Below, in pieces: positions 48,623-63,632 of a stretch of 64,000 nt of DNA; position 1 is the stretch's first letter; every line of letters begins with the position of its first letter. The notes under the pieces are model-generated. The model searched no databases, had not been told where the DNA came from, and saw nothing but the letters and a program-made list of their open reading frames with translations. The position numbers and the translations under genes were made by a program. The stretch is taken from the NCBI RefSeq assembly GCF_030704535.1, contig NC_081810.1, forward strand, positions 8,504,501 to 8,568,500, in the 5' to 3' direction. Source of the DNA: Vitis vinifera (Eukaryota; Streptophyta; Magnoliopsida; Vitales; Vitaceae).

Positions 48623-48730
48623 TGTTTGAGAGTAATTTTAGAAAACATTTCTAATATTTTTAATACTTAAATGATAAAAATTTTAAGTATTAAAAATATT
48701 AAAAACGCTTTTTAAAATCATTATCAAACG
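48623..48730. mobile_element. Short foldback MITE
   Basis: Nearly the whole 108 bases can fold: 'tgtttgagagtaattttaga' pairs with the reverse complement of 'ttttaaaatcattatcaaac', and the central 'aatatttttaatacttaa' pairs perfectly with 'ttaagtattaaaaatatt'. It belongs with the intronic element at 38444-38785. Confidence 0.65.
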
Positions 48731-49228
48731 AGTTCTAAGTCTTGCTGAAAAGGCTACCAAAAATAATGAAAATTTTTAATTAGAATTATTATCCTTCATT
48801 TTGAACATATATATATATATGTTCATTGTTGATATATATACATTGCCATTGTTGGATTGAACTTGACCCATTCAAGCAGAATGTAAATGATGTAATGCTG
48901 ATGAGGCCATTCTTCATGGATAATGTTATTCATATGCCTTGTGCTCAATATTGTCAATGTAAGGGATTCACTAGTAGTTAGGTTAAAAATACATATTTCT
49001 TAATCTATGCTAGTGCCTTGTACGTATTCTCCACTATGGATGTGAATATTAATGATATAACCCCACTACGAAAGTGGTGAGAAAACTGCTAATAATACTA
49101 AGAAAGAATAAGGATTTTTGAACTTTTGATCAACACATTCAACACTTTTTTTTTTTTTTTTTGAAATCTTTGTGAAGAGTTTTGACTAGTACCAGTAATA
49201 AAAGGCCATTGAGTTACTCCTTTCTCTC

Positions 49229-49236
49229 TATAAATA
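49229..49236 (+). promoter_or_regulatory. TATA box of peroxidase 1
   Basis: TATAAATA lies 122-129 bases upstream of the ATG at 49358, leaving a leader of roughly 95 bases. No other good TATA lies closer. Confidence 0.65.
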
Positions 49237-49357
49237 GCTACGTATATCCATGAGCTTCACACACTGAGCTTTGCCATACACAAAACCCCTAGCTAGCTCT
49301 TCTTCTTGGTTTCTTCTTAATTTCTCATCTTTGGTCTAGATAAACCCTAATAGGATA

Positions 49358-51652
<2,295 letters not shown>

Positions 51653-52029
51653 GCCATGGCCCTCTGTGATATCTATTTCAGCAACCCTGCAAGTTTAGTT
51701 TACGTTTGCTGTATGCTCTCATTGATAATAATTGGCTAAACATGCCATGTTTGTGTGTAAAACAAGTACTAATTAATGGACAAGTGGTTTTCTCATTTCT
51801 TTCACCGAACAATACAATAAGGTAGTACATAACAAAGTTGTGAATCCATGAAATGGATATCACAGAAGACAACATGATTTTGACATGGACTTGGACTCTT
51901 GGGGAGAGCGAGGAGAAGAGAAGAAATAAGCTGAAGTTACACTCTGGGAAACTGAAGGAGATGGAGATTTACACACAAACAACTCTCCAGGTTATTTGTT
52001 GCATTACCCACATGATAATGTAGTCCTAG

Positions 52030-53177
<1,148 letters not shown>

Positions 53178-53233
53178 GGCTATCGGCTCAGGTTTCTCCC
53201 AAATTGCAGTACAGAACAGATCAAAGGGCATAT

Positions 53234-53242
53234 GTTTATATA
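53234..53242 (-). promoter_or_regulatory. TATA box of peroxidase 2
   Basis: On the minus strand TATATAAAC lies 57-65 bases upstream of the start codon at 53177. The spacing gives a leader of about 30 bases. Confidence 0.65.
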
Positions 53243-54049
53243 GAGTGAAAATTATATGACCAATTCCCTGGTTTCTATCAAATTCGATGTTATTTTAATT
53301 AACATAATTCAATTGATTAATGCAAAGAAAGTTCACCTTTACAAGTATAGAACAAGTGGGATTTTCCAATTGAAAACATTGAAATGTTTGGTTTCAGGTT
53401 ACAATCTAATGATCTTGGACTTGCTCAACCTTACTATAAGATACTTCAAAGAGGAGTTCAGTTCTTAGGAAAACATTAACATGTGCATGGATCAAATACT
53501 AAGTCAATCTTCAATGAGGATCCAAGCAAAATCAATGTTAAACATGACTGCCTGAAGCATATGCTCATATAACGTATGCTATTGCAATAGTACTTGCTTT
53601 TCACACTGATGCTTGCGCCATGGACGGCGTTGATGATATTAAATATAATAGGAAAAGAAAATTTGAAGCTCCAAAATTTAGTCTCTTACAAAAATGGCAG
53701 ATCTGACTGTCAAAGCCTTGGAGGGGAAGATATGATGGGAAATAAAAATGGTTTTAGTTATTTTGGTGATGGTTTGATGCATAAAGGTTACCTAATCAAC
53801 TGTCATACTCTTATCCTCTGATTTGAACAGTTCAGACTTCAGCTCTGATAGGAGGGGTTATTTATTCTAATTACTATTATTCTATCACCAACCCAGCTTC
53901 TAGAACTGCTTTTCTAATTGGAGGTCAACTCATTGATGGATTATGTTTAATACAACATATAAAAGTTACAAAATCAGAGAACTTCCAAGAAATTACAGAG
54001 ACTTTGCATTTACCCTTCCTCTTACACTGAGTCATTTCTATATTTAAAA
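53243..54049. other. Spacer between peroxidase 2 and the tandem duplication
   Basis: AT-rich unique sequence. Short frames at 53256-53468 and 53594-53821 have no recognisable domain, no matching splice partners and no start context. I see nothing to annotate. Confidence 0.45.
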
Positions 54050-54866
54050 TGCTCCTACCATTATCCAAATACAATTTAGAAGCAGCAAATGTGAGAGTCT
54101 ACTCTCATGTGTGTGTGTGTGATACAAAGTAGCTGAATCTGAAACACCTAGCACACCCTCAAATCAGATGAGGCTATATGCAATTAATCCAAAACCTTAG
54201 CACACAAAACACTGGCACTCAATGCCCAACAGATAACAAAGAATACAGCTTAGATTCTTCTGTATGCCGAGGATATGAGATAATATTGATACAATGTCAG
54301 CAATCTTTCACAAAATTGTTTACCATCTAGTTAGATATATAATTTTTTTAATAGGTAAATTTTTTTCTCCCCATTGGGACTTGAACCTGGAACCTCCCAC
54401 AAACCATCCCCATCTAGTTAGAAATATGGACATTGCTACAATGATTTGGGATATAATATTAGGGATAAATATTACAATAACAATGGGGTTTTACTGGAAA
54501 CTAAAGCATTGCATATTCAGGCAGCTAGAATGCTCCTACCATCATCCAAATACAATTTAGAAACAGCAAATGTGAGTCTTCTCTCAAGTGTGATACAAAG
54601 TAGCTGAGGGCATCCCCAATCAGATGTGCCTACATGCAATTAATCCAAAACCTTAGCAACCAAGACAGTGGCGCAGATAACAAAGAATACAGCATAGATT
54701 CTCCTGAATGCAGAGGAGATGAAACGATATTGACACAATCTTTCACAAAAGTGTTTAATGTCTAGTTAGAAATGTGAACATCACTAGAATGATTTGAGGG
54801 ATAAATTTTACAATAACAATGGGATTTAACTGGAAACCAAAACATTGCATATTCAGGCAGCTAAGC
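54050..54866 (+). repeat. Diverged tandem duplication, two copies
   Basis: Copy 1 (54050-54530) and copy 2 (54531-54866) both start 'tgctcctaccat' and end 'gcatattcaggcagct', and share 'gatacaaagtagctga', 'caattaatccaaaacctta' and 'gataacaaagaatacagc'. Copy 1 is longer because it contains a 75-base insertion with target duplication and a short (GT)n. Copy 2 has small deletions. Confidence 0.85.
54336..54410 (-). mobile_element. Truncated SINE-like insertion with 12-bp target duplication
   Basis: CATCTAGTTAGA at 54324-54335 and 54411-54422 flank 75 bases. On the minus strand these contain 'ggttccaggttcaagtccc', a tRNA-like B box, and end in an A/T-rich tail with 'cctattaaaaaaatt'. The paralogous site in copy 2 ('gtctagttagaaatgtg') is empty. 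There is no A box, so the element is 5'-truncated or very short. Confidence 0.7.
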
Positions 54867-55171
54867 ACAAGTTTTTTTCACCAACTGCCTTCTCCCTTCA
54901 TCTTCTGGCCTGAGGGCATCAGTTCGTAGAATTGGTCCATGAAAGAAAGATGAAGCACCATTTATATTCAACTTCATCAAGAAAAAATCGAGAAATAAAG
55001 AGGCAGCATAAAACTTTCCATTCATAAATACTAAGGTATGTCATGTTCTGAGACACAGGATTTTCCCGTTCAAGATAAGAAATTGAACCCATATACAAAG
55101 ATAAACAAAAATTAAACTCCCAAATTCCAAATAATTACACGAAAATTGATCTAAGAAATCACCCATCAAGA
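54867..55171. other. 3' flank of BLOS1
   Basis: About 300 bases without coding signs; probably the 3' UTR of the minus-strand BLOS1 gene. Confidence 0.45.
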
Positions 55172-56088
55172 TCATGGTTGGTGAATGTTGCGAATTGCAG
55201 CATTGATACTTCTACAGTCGAAATCCATGGTCTTCATCCAGTTCTCAAAATCTCCAATTTCCTACACATTCAAACCCATAGAACATGAATAACAACCTCT
55301 CCCAAAATAAATCAACAAAGACAAAAGAATCATATCGAGCTCGTTCATTTTGCGAGGAGGTTGATGGATTCAATTTTCATGTAACATCTAAACACAAAGT
55401 TATCCCCAATAACTTGTCGTCAATACTTCAACACATTATAATCGAGCAACTACCGCAATCCAAATTTATGATTTTCGATTTCAAGCGATTAATATTCCAT
55501 ATGCAGCTCATCAATATGCAAATTTTAAGGCAAGATCTAAATGTAGTGAAATTAGAATAGAAATGGAAGATACTCAGAAGTATAGATAAAGAACCTTTAT
55601 AGCAGTGTTGATGGCATGAGAAGCAGCCAGCCATTGATGGGTCTGCTTGGCAAAGCGGATGACGGTGGCAGTTAATGCTCGGCTTTCGAGTTCAATTCGC
55701 TTCTCGTTAATAAACGCTTCTTGAACTCCACCATTCACAGTATCCACCAAAAGATCCGAAACCCTCATCGCTGTTCTAATTGCATCGTTCTTTGCTTTCT
55801 CTGTTTTCAAAAAAATTCCAAACAGAATCCCCAATTTCAATTCTCGACACCTAGGGTTTTGAAGATACCAAAACCTAGCTCAAATTTAGTTAAATTGAAA
55901 AAGAAGAAAAGGCATGAAAGGAAAAGGAACTGACCGGTTTCATCGCGGAGTTTGAGAGAAGTTTGGTGGTGGTCCTGGATAAGTTGAAGCAGAGAAGCTT
56001 CCAAGCCGCTGGGATCTGCATTTGGTCTCTCGATCTCAGCGGGAGACAACACGCGTGCACGCGCCACCGGAAGAGGCTGTGTAAACAT
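55172..56088 (-). CDS. BLOS1: BLOS1, subunit 1 of the BLOC-1 complex
   Basis: Three minus-strand exons (56088-55935, 55800-55595, 55261-55172) give 149 residues. BLOC-1 subunit 1 (GCN5L1 family) takes part in endosome-to-vacuole sorting in plants, including transport of PIN auxin carriers. The helical core is clear: LEASLLQLIQDHHQTSLKLR, AMRVSDLLVDTVNGGVQEAF, NEKRIELESRALTATVIRFA, KQTHQWLAASHAINTAIKEI and the C-terminal GDFENWMKTMDFDCRSINAA. The family is normally about 125-155 residues. The ATG at 56088 (MFTQPLPVARARVLSPAEIE) is the first in frame; the open frame upstream has no ATG. All splice sites are canonical GT-AG. Confidence 0.93.
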
Positions 56089-56640
56089 TTCGACCAAAGC
56101 GAAGAAGAGGGTCACGAAAAATAGGTGAAATGCGCGGTGAATTTAGCATTTGGTAGGAGAGGTGGGAATGGAAGACCATGGGTGCACACATGTCTGTGCT
56201 ACCCTAGCCGTTAGACGTCCCAGATCTCACCACGTCATCAACCGAACCTATCATGAGTGGAAAGAACTTTTCCTTCAAATTGCCCAAGTAAACACAATGA
56301 AGTGAAAGGAAAATTCTGCAACTAGAATGGATTAGATCGATTTTTAACCAAGTTTGATTGGATTTAAGAAATGTAGAAATGAATTTAGCCTATTCAATTT
56401 TCAATTTCTTATTTCCTAATTGATGAAATCTAAACTAAATTGATTTTATACAACTTATATTTCTTATGATGTATAATACTAAATTAATATTCTAAAACTT
56501 ATATTTCATATTCAAAAAATTTGTTTTATACTTATCATTATATATATTTTATAAATTGTATTAAAGCAATTTGTTATTCCTAGGTTAGTGATAAATTAAT
56601 TTTTAAAAGCATCTTTGATATTTCTTTGCTGAAGGTAATG
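56089..56640. other. BLOS1 upstream region
   Basis: The first 200 bases upstream of the BLOS1 start are GC-richer and probably contain its promoter. The remainder is AT-rich and merges into the copia LTR, whose start I could not define. Confidence 0.45.
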
Positions 56641-59600
56641 ACTAAGAAGGAATGCACGAGACCAACTTATAACCTTTCTTATATTGTTTATGCTAGCTTT
56701 CATTGATTGTATATTCTAACTGTGATTATACACATAATTAGGCTATAAAATATCTCCATTGTTTCCGACTCTTTATATACTTCGTAAATAATTAGGATAC
56801 AAGCAATTTTTCATCCATTGATGTGCTTCATCTTTTCATGGTATCAGAGCATCATTGCTCCAACGAGTACACCTGATCTCTCTTGCTCCATATCTCAAAT
56901 TTTTTCTCTTCGTTTACCACAATGATAAAAAAGTCCTATATAACTAAATCAAATCAAGCTTCTATTGTTATCACTCCTGAAGGAACTTCGAACAACATGT
57001 TGATGACTCTTAACTCAACATCACAACTACCAGTAAAACTCACTGGTCCCAATTACCCTACTTGGCGAACTCAATTTCTAACATTGCTCTATAGCTATGA
57101 TCTTAGAAGGTATATAAATGGCATATTGATAGAACCTCCTATAACCATCAAGAAGAATGACATTGATGTTGTAAATTTAGATAACAAACTTTAGAAAATG
57201 CAAGACAACCTCCTCCTTAATGGCATGCTTGTATTTGTTTCTTATCAAGTTGCACATCTTATCACTTTTATTGAATCAACCAAAAAAGCATAGGATCAAT
57301 TGCATATGACATATGCCAATAGGTCACGATCTCGCATCTTCAACCTCAAAAAGTCTCTTACCAAACTCATAAAAGACAACATGATATATGCAGAATTTAT
57401 GCAAATTGTCAAGACTATTGCTGATGAATTAGTACTTGTTGGAAACCTTGTTCAGGATGATGATTTAGTCATTGTTGTATTGAACGGGCTTGGAGAAGAA
57501 TTCATAGAAATAAATGTTGTTTGAATCCAAGATAAACCAATTTCCTTTGAAGAACTTCACATGAGAAATTGGCAGATCATGAACGACGTCTCAAAAGGCA
57601 CACTATTGAATGAGAAACTGTGCAAATAATAGCCCAATTCAATCAAAAGAACTCTAATGCCAAGAACAAAGGTAACAATTTGAATGGAAATGGGTGCAAC
57701 AACTACAATTATGGGAATTAGCACTTGAATCAAGGAACCACCATGAATTGTAACCATCCAGGACATTTCTCATCTCAAACAAAACATCCCAATTTTTCCA
57801 ACCATAATTAGCGTACTATGAACCAAAATTGTGTCAACCATGTGACAAGATTGGTTACTTCACCAAAACTAGTTGTTCTCAATTTACTTCTTCACTAGAA
57901 TCATAGGCTCACTTAATGGCCAATAACTCCAACAACCTCAACTAGATAATGGACTCGAATGCCTCATACCACATAACATAAGATTTTCAGAACTTGTCTA
58001 TTCATTCCGACTATAATGGCGTTGATGACGTTATCATCGATGATGATAATAATGTTCCCATCTCCCACACTGGTTCTATTAAGCTTATTACTCCTAACTC
58101 TATTTTTCAACTTAACAATGTTTTGTGTGCTCTTTACATCAAAAGGAATGTGTTTTATGTTTCCTAATTTTTCAAATATAATAATATCTCCATTGCATTT
58201 TTTTCCCATTTTCTTTGTTGTGAAGAATTTACAAATGGAAGTTTTGCTTGTCCAAGGTCAAAGTAAAGGAAATCTGTATGAATGACAAACCTCTTCTACT
58301 ACACTCCAACCCCTAGCCATATGCTACAATTCTACCAAAGTCATATAAATCAATGGCATCATTATCTTGGCCACCCCAATTCCAAAGTTCTTAAAAATAT
58401 TGTTTTTAGTAATTTTCTTTCTATTTCCACAACGTCAAACCTTGATGTGTATAATTCGTGTCTTTGAAATAAAAACCATTGTTTCTCCTTTGGCGTTTCT
58501 ACTCTTATCAATACTAGACCACTAGAAATAATTTTCACGGATGTTTGAGGACCTTCTCTGATTACCCCAGTTAACAACTACCCATATTACGTGTTTTTCA
58601 TTGATTATTTTTTTTTAAAATACTCTTGGCTTTATCCCTTGAAACATAAATTTGAAGTCACAAGTGTTTCTGAAAAATAAAAGGCCACTATGGAAAAATA
58701 TTTCAAGCACTCATATCCACAATGTATTTTGATAAAAGAAGAGAATTTTAAGGTTTAAATTCCACATTTTCCAAACATGACATCCAACATCTCATTTCTC
58801 CACCTTACACTCCACAAATTGTGGGCACAATCAAGCAATGACATAACCATGTTGTTGAGATAGGACTAACACTATTGCATCATTATTCCTTACCTTTTAA
58901 ATTTTGGTCTACAACTTTCCAAACAACCTCATATCCTATCACTTGTCTTCCTGCACCAATCTTGGATAATTTATCTCCATTTGAGAAACTTTTTCAACAT
59001 ATCCCAAATTATAACAAGCTAAAAGCATTCTATTGTTGATGTTATCCCTGGCTTTAACCCTACGCAAATCACAAACTTCAACCCTACTCCACACTACGTA
59101 TTTTTTTGGGATATTTTGTGCCATATAATTCCTATAAACCCTGTTTCTAGAAAGCTTTATATATCATGTTATGTAACTTTTTTAGAAAACAAATTCTCAT
59201 GCCAAAATACGGTCTCCCATGAGTCAAGAGTCACCACACATTTCCTTAAGTCTTGGCTATCTCATGATTTTGCCACTACTCCGGCCACAATTCTCATTCC
59301 TCCATCTAAACTAACCAACCCTACCTCTAACTTTCCTATTCTCATACTTTCCCTTTATCCTCCATCTTCAATCAGTGTCATCTTCACTAATACCAACTTA
59401 CCCATCTTAAACAATAAATTAGTAGCCTCGTTGACTCTTAATCACTAATGGTAAGTCCCTTCATCCTCACTAATTCCCTACCCAAAAATCCATCACCCGT
59501 CTTACCACCCTAAGGCATAATTGTCACATGCTCTAAAAATCAGATTTTCAAACCAAAAATTTTTAGTCTTACCTCTAACTCTCTTCCCATACCCAACCCT

Positions 59601-60745
59601 ACTGAACCAACTACTTATCTTCAAGCACAACAATATCCTCATTGGTGTATTGCTATAAGTGATGAATTTGATACTCTCCTTCGAAACCACACATGGTCCC
59701 TTGTTCATCCTTCTAAGTCAACTCAATATCAATAACGCATTTCTTTAAGGCACCCTTGATGATGATGTCTACATGCAACAACCTCCTGGCTTCACTAACA
59801 AACAATTTCTCAATCATATTTGTAAGTTAAACAAAGCCATTTATGAACTTCGTCAAGCTCTACTTGCATGGTTTCATAAACTACACACCTTTCTCATTAG
59901 TTATGGTTTCATCAACTCTATCTCAAACACTTTTCTTTTCATCATGCATAAAGAACAATATGTGTTATAACTTCTCATTTATGTTGATGATATCATTGTC
60001 AATGGAAACAATTTATAGACAATGCAATGATTTATCATTTCCTTATCTAATTGTTTTTCTCTCAAAGATCTTGGATCCATGAATTATTTTTTAGGCATTG
60101 AGGCTATTTGAACTACTAATGGTCTTTTCCTTTCCCAACACAAATATATTCGGGATCTTTTGGAGAAAAATTATATGCAAAATGCAAAGGAAGTTACCAA
60201 GCCCCTCTCTACCACTGAAACTTTAACATTGCTTGATGGTGCTCCTTCTTCGGATGTTTCTCAATATCGCCAAGTTGTTGGCGCCTTATAATGCTTATCA
60301 TTCACTCAACATGATATTTCCTTTGCTAAGAATAAACAGTCACAATTTATGCATCGTCCCTCAATGAATCACTGGACAATTGTTAAAGAGTCCTTTGCTA
60401 TCTCAAAGACACCTTACACCATGACCTTCTTCTTCGTAAGTCTTCTAATGTCTTTTTATGCTTTTTCGGACTCTAATTGGGCTACAAATGTTAATGATCG
60501 CACTTTAACATCGATGTACATTGTTTTCTTGGTACAAATCCATTAAGTTCAAGCTCCATAAAGTAACGCATTGTTACTCATTTCTCTATCGAAGCCAAAT
60601 GTAGAGTAATTGTTTCCATTGCTAGGTGCTAAAATAAATTGACTTCAAAATCTCATTCATGAGATTCTGATTACTACTCAAAAAGAGCATATTTTAGATA
60701 ATAATTCTCATGAGTTTCACATCTTTTAAGTAGTAATTATACCTA
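56641..60745 (+). mobile_element. Decayed Ty1/copia retrotransposon, 3' LTR missing
   Basis: A primer site for initiator Met-tRNA (56839-56850) follows a probable LTR end in CA at 56838; the LTR start near 56.64 kb is approximate. In order on the plus strand are copia gag (LPVKLTGPNYPTWRTQFLTL near 57030-57090), a zinc-knuckle remnant (CNHPGHFSS near 57750), the pre-integrase motif QWHHYLGHPNSKVLK (near 58350), integrase remnants (58.5-58.9 kb), reverse transcriptase with IYVDDIIVNG (59977-60006) and RNase H (AFSDSNWATNVNDRTL near 60450-60510). The order protease-integrase-RT-RNase H is diagnostic for copia. Many stops and frameshifts are present, and no second LTR is visible after 60.7 kb, so the element is old and truncated. 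Confidence 0.85.
56839..56850 (+). promoter_or_regulatory. Copia primer binding site (initiator Met-tRNA)
   Basis: TGGTATCAGAGC is the common plant copia primer site complementary to the 3' end of initiator Met-tRNA. It directly follows a CA dinucleotide that would end the 5' LTR. Confidence 0.85.
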
Positions 60746-61025
60746 AAACACTCAATTAACATGTTGTTGCCCTTGCAAGAGTTACTAACAAGTTTTATGA
60801 AATTTTAGAGTCATTTCAAGGTATGATTTTGATAAATTAGTGACAAAAGAAATGAATCAAATTGAAGAGAACAAATAAAGTTGATGAAGATCCAAATGCA
60901 TAATGAAAGAAGTAATGCAATTGGTTTGGACCGGGATTTGGAGTTGATTTGGAGGTGATTGAGGTGGATTCAAAAGAAAGAAATGGAAGAAATGACAAAA
61001 GAGTTGAAAAATTAAATATTTCTAT

Positions 61026-61240
61026 TTCGTATGATCATGTGAAAATCTCGCATGACTATGTGAAATGGACCAGAATGAATTTTTGCTGCAAACAAAAGGG
61101 AAAACCTCAAAGCTGATTTCGCATGATCATGCAAAATTTTCGCATAGTCATGAGAAATGCTCCAGGAAGGCGAAAATTGTTGTTGTTGCATTTTTTTAGT
61201 TCGCACAATCATGCGAAATTGCTGGATCTTGTGCGAAATG
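61026..61240. repeat. Cluster of degenerate palindromic repeats, consensus TTCGCATGATCATGCGAA
   Basis: At least five copies lie at about 61026-61044, 61047-61066, 61118-61136, 61139-61158 and 61200-61219, plus a half-copy near 61228. The consensus is a perfect palindrome of 18 bases. Copies come in pairs with close spacing. Confidence 0.8.
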
Positions 61241-63632
61241 ACTATTTTATTACTAAACTCCAGATTTCTTGGTGAAGAAGCCTCTGTAAAACCTCTTAGA
61301 TGATGCTAAGTGTCCACTTGACCTTGACCTATAAATAAAAACTTGATTTTCTCATTTAGGGGACTTTTAGACATTTCCAATTGTAAAATTTTCTAGATTT
61401 TTTCTCTCTCTATAAAATTCTCTATTTTTCTTCATTTTCTCTCATTTTCTCACTAGCCAAACATGCCTTGAGAGACTAAATCTCCAAGCATGAGTGGCTA
61501 AATCTCATTTTTCTCGGAGGAGGGAGAATCCAGAGGCAAAATATATGGTGAATTAGATAAATGAGCTTGAATTACACAAGTAATTTGATCCAATTGATTG
61601 ATTAATTGAATTTTGAGGATTTTTCTCTTCAAATTGTCTTGGATGATTTCTACAATGCAAACTAGGTAGATTCATCAAATTCTTAAAACTAGATTTGATG
61701 AGATTGAATAGTTGCATCGTGTGAATCATTGGAAGATAATTTAAAATAAATTGAATATATGATTTGAATTGATCTCTTGGATTAAATGACCTAATTTGAA
61801 GAGAAATTAGATCTAGACCTAGAGTTAAATAAAAAATCGATTTAGATGAAAATTTAGGTTTTCAATCTAACTTGATGAAAAGTAGATCTCAATATCTATT
61901 CACCATAAAAATTGTTTTCTAGAAAATCCTAACTCCGAAAATTTCATCTCCTATTAATTTTCTTCTATTTTACATTTCATTTTTCTTCTCAATTTGAGAC
62001 CATTGTTAAATTCATTTTTTTTACCATGAATTTTCAAATCAATTTCACTTGATCACAATCATTTCTTACCCTTTCATTCAAGCCTTAATTATCGAGAATA
62101 ATCCATCCTAGTGGACGACACCTAAAAACCACTATACTATGGTAGTTTGTACTAAAACCATTTTTGATCAGGTACAAGCTACTCTAGAATAGTGAATTAG
62201 GTTATAAATTTTGTTTTGATCCAATAAACGACGAAAAAACCAAGCGATTAGATTCATCTCCACATTCCTGCCACTCCTGTGATTTACTATGACAATATTG
62301 GAACAATTGATCTTAGCGCTAACCTAGTGTTTCACTCATGAATGAAACATATTGCCATTAACTTTCACCTAGAACAAATCTTAGATTTTCTATCAACACA
62401 GGCTTGATAAATATTTAAATAAAAAAAAATACTTGAAGATGGATGAGTAGACTTCAATGGATTTATAAAAATGAGAGTGAGTGGATATCTAAGTAATATA
62501 TCAATAATTATTACAATATGTGTAACTCTTAAAATGATAACTTACAAAAATAATAAACTCTATAATCTAAAAATTTAAGATGTTTCTAATTCCATTATGA
62601 TATTAATAGAGAATATAAGAAATTTACTTTAAAGTTAAATATGCATAAATATCAACATATATAAACAAATTGTTTAATTAAGAAAAGAATTTATGGCATG
62701 GAATCTTTAATTTAGAGATCAAATTTTTCTAGATATATTATAAGATTGAGATTAGAAAATTATTATGGCTCATCATTTAATAGAGTTTATTAGCAGTTTT
62801 CTTCCAATGACCTCTTCTTAAAAAGAAAAAAAAATAGAAAAAAAAAAAGATACAAAGAACAATGTATCAACTTAGGCTAATTTGACACCTATAAGAATCA
62901 TATCTCTAAGGTATAATTTCATGTTTAATAACACGAACTATTATTTATCTAATCAAAACTAAAATGATGAATATTTGATTCTACAATTAAATTGTATGAT
63001 ATTTCAATAACAAGCACAATTTATTTTCGGGGAATGATTAATATTACTTTTAAATATGAACATTTGATTTAAGTTCTAAACCTAGATTCTTTTTTGCCTT
63101 ATGCATCAATCATACATAAATGTTCAACAAAAATGTTTATATAACTATGCCTAAGCCATTTAACTGTATGAGTATCATTAATTTAGAAGTCTCTTAGAAG
63201 AATAATATTTAAAGATTATTAGCAACAATAAAAGTCATACAAAAATAATTCAACTTTAAACAATAGAAATTAAAAAACAAAATACCTACCAAGTGAGATT
63301 TGCAATATGCTATCTTTAAAGAATAATTTTCTCTCTTTTGATACTGTCTAAAACGATAGTCAAACAATGTTTTCTCACATAAGATACAATAGTCAAATTT
63401 ATAGGAGATGTGCCTTTACAAAATCGATGGAGTTGCATCACTCAGTTAAGATGTTCCTCTCAACATAATGAGTAAAGGAGTAGGTAAATATGAGAATAAA
63501 ATTGATGATGATATTGAAATAAGACAAATGAAATTGCAAAAAATAGATTTTTTTTTCATGTTTGTAAATTCATTGATTACCTTTTTTTCCTTGTACTAAT
63601 TAACTTAATTATAAAAAAACATATTGATATTT

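Larger units (their letters stand above)
46141..49228. other. Spacer with several MITEs between TIC110 and peroxidase 1
   Basis: No supportable gene. The minus-strand frame 46445-46678 (starting MFPTVKAVDSPPEVATTIGL) looks somewhat protein-like but is short, unsplit and unrecognised. The region holds at least two small inverted-repeat elements described separately, and a third possible one at about 47030-47370 with 'tttggtaatatttaaaaa' type ends. The rest is AT-rich. Confidence 0.45.

Noticed and set aside
53178-53231. Upstream in-frame start for peroxidase 2
   Set aside because: It would place extra residues before a normal signal peptide and lies at the probable transcription start.
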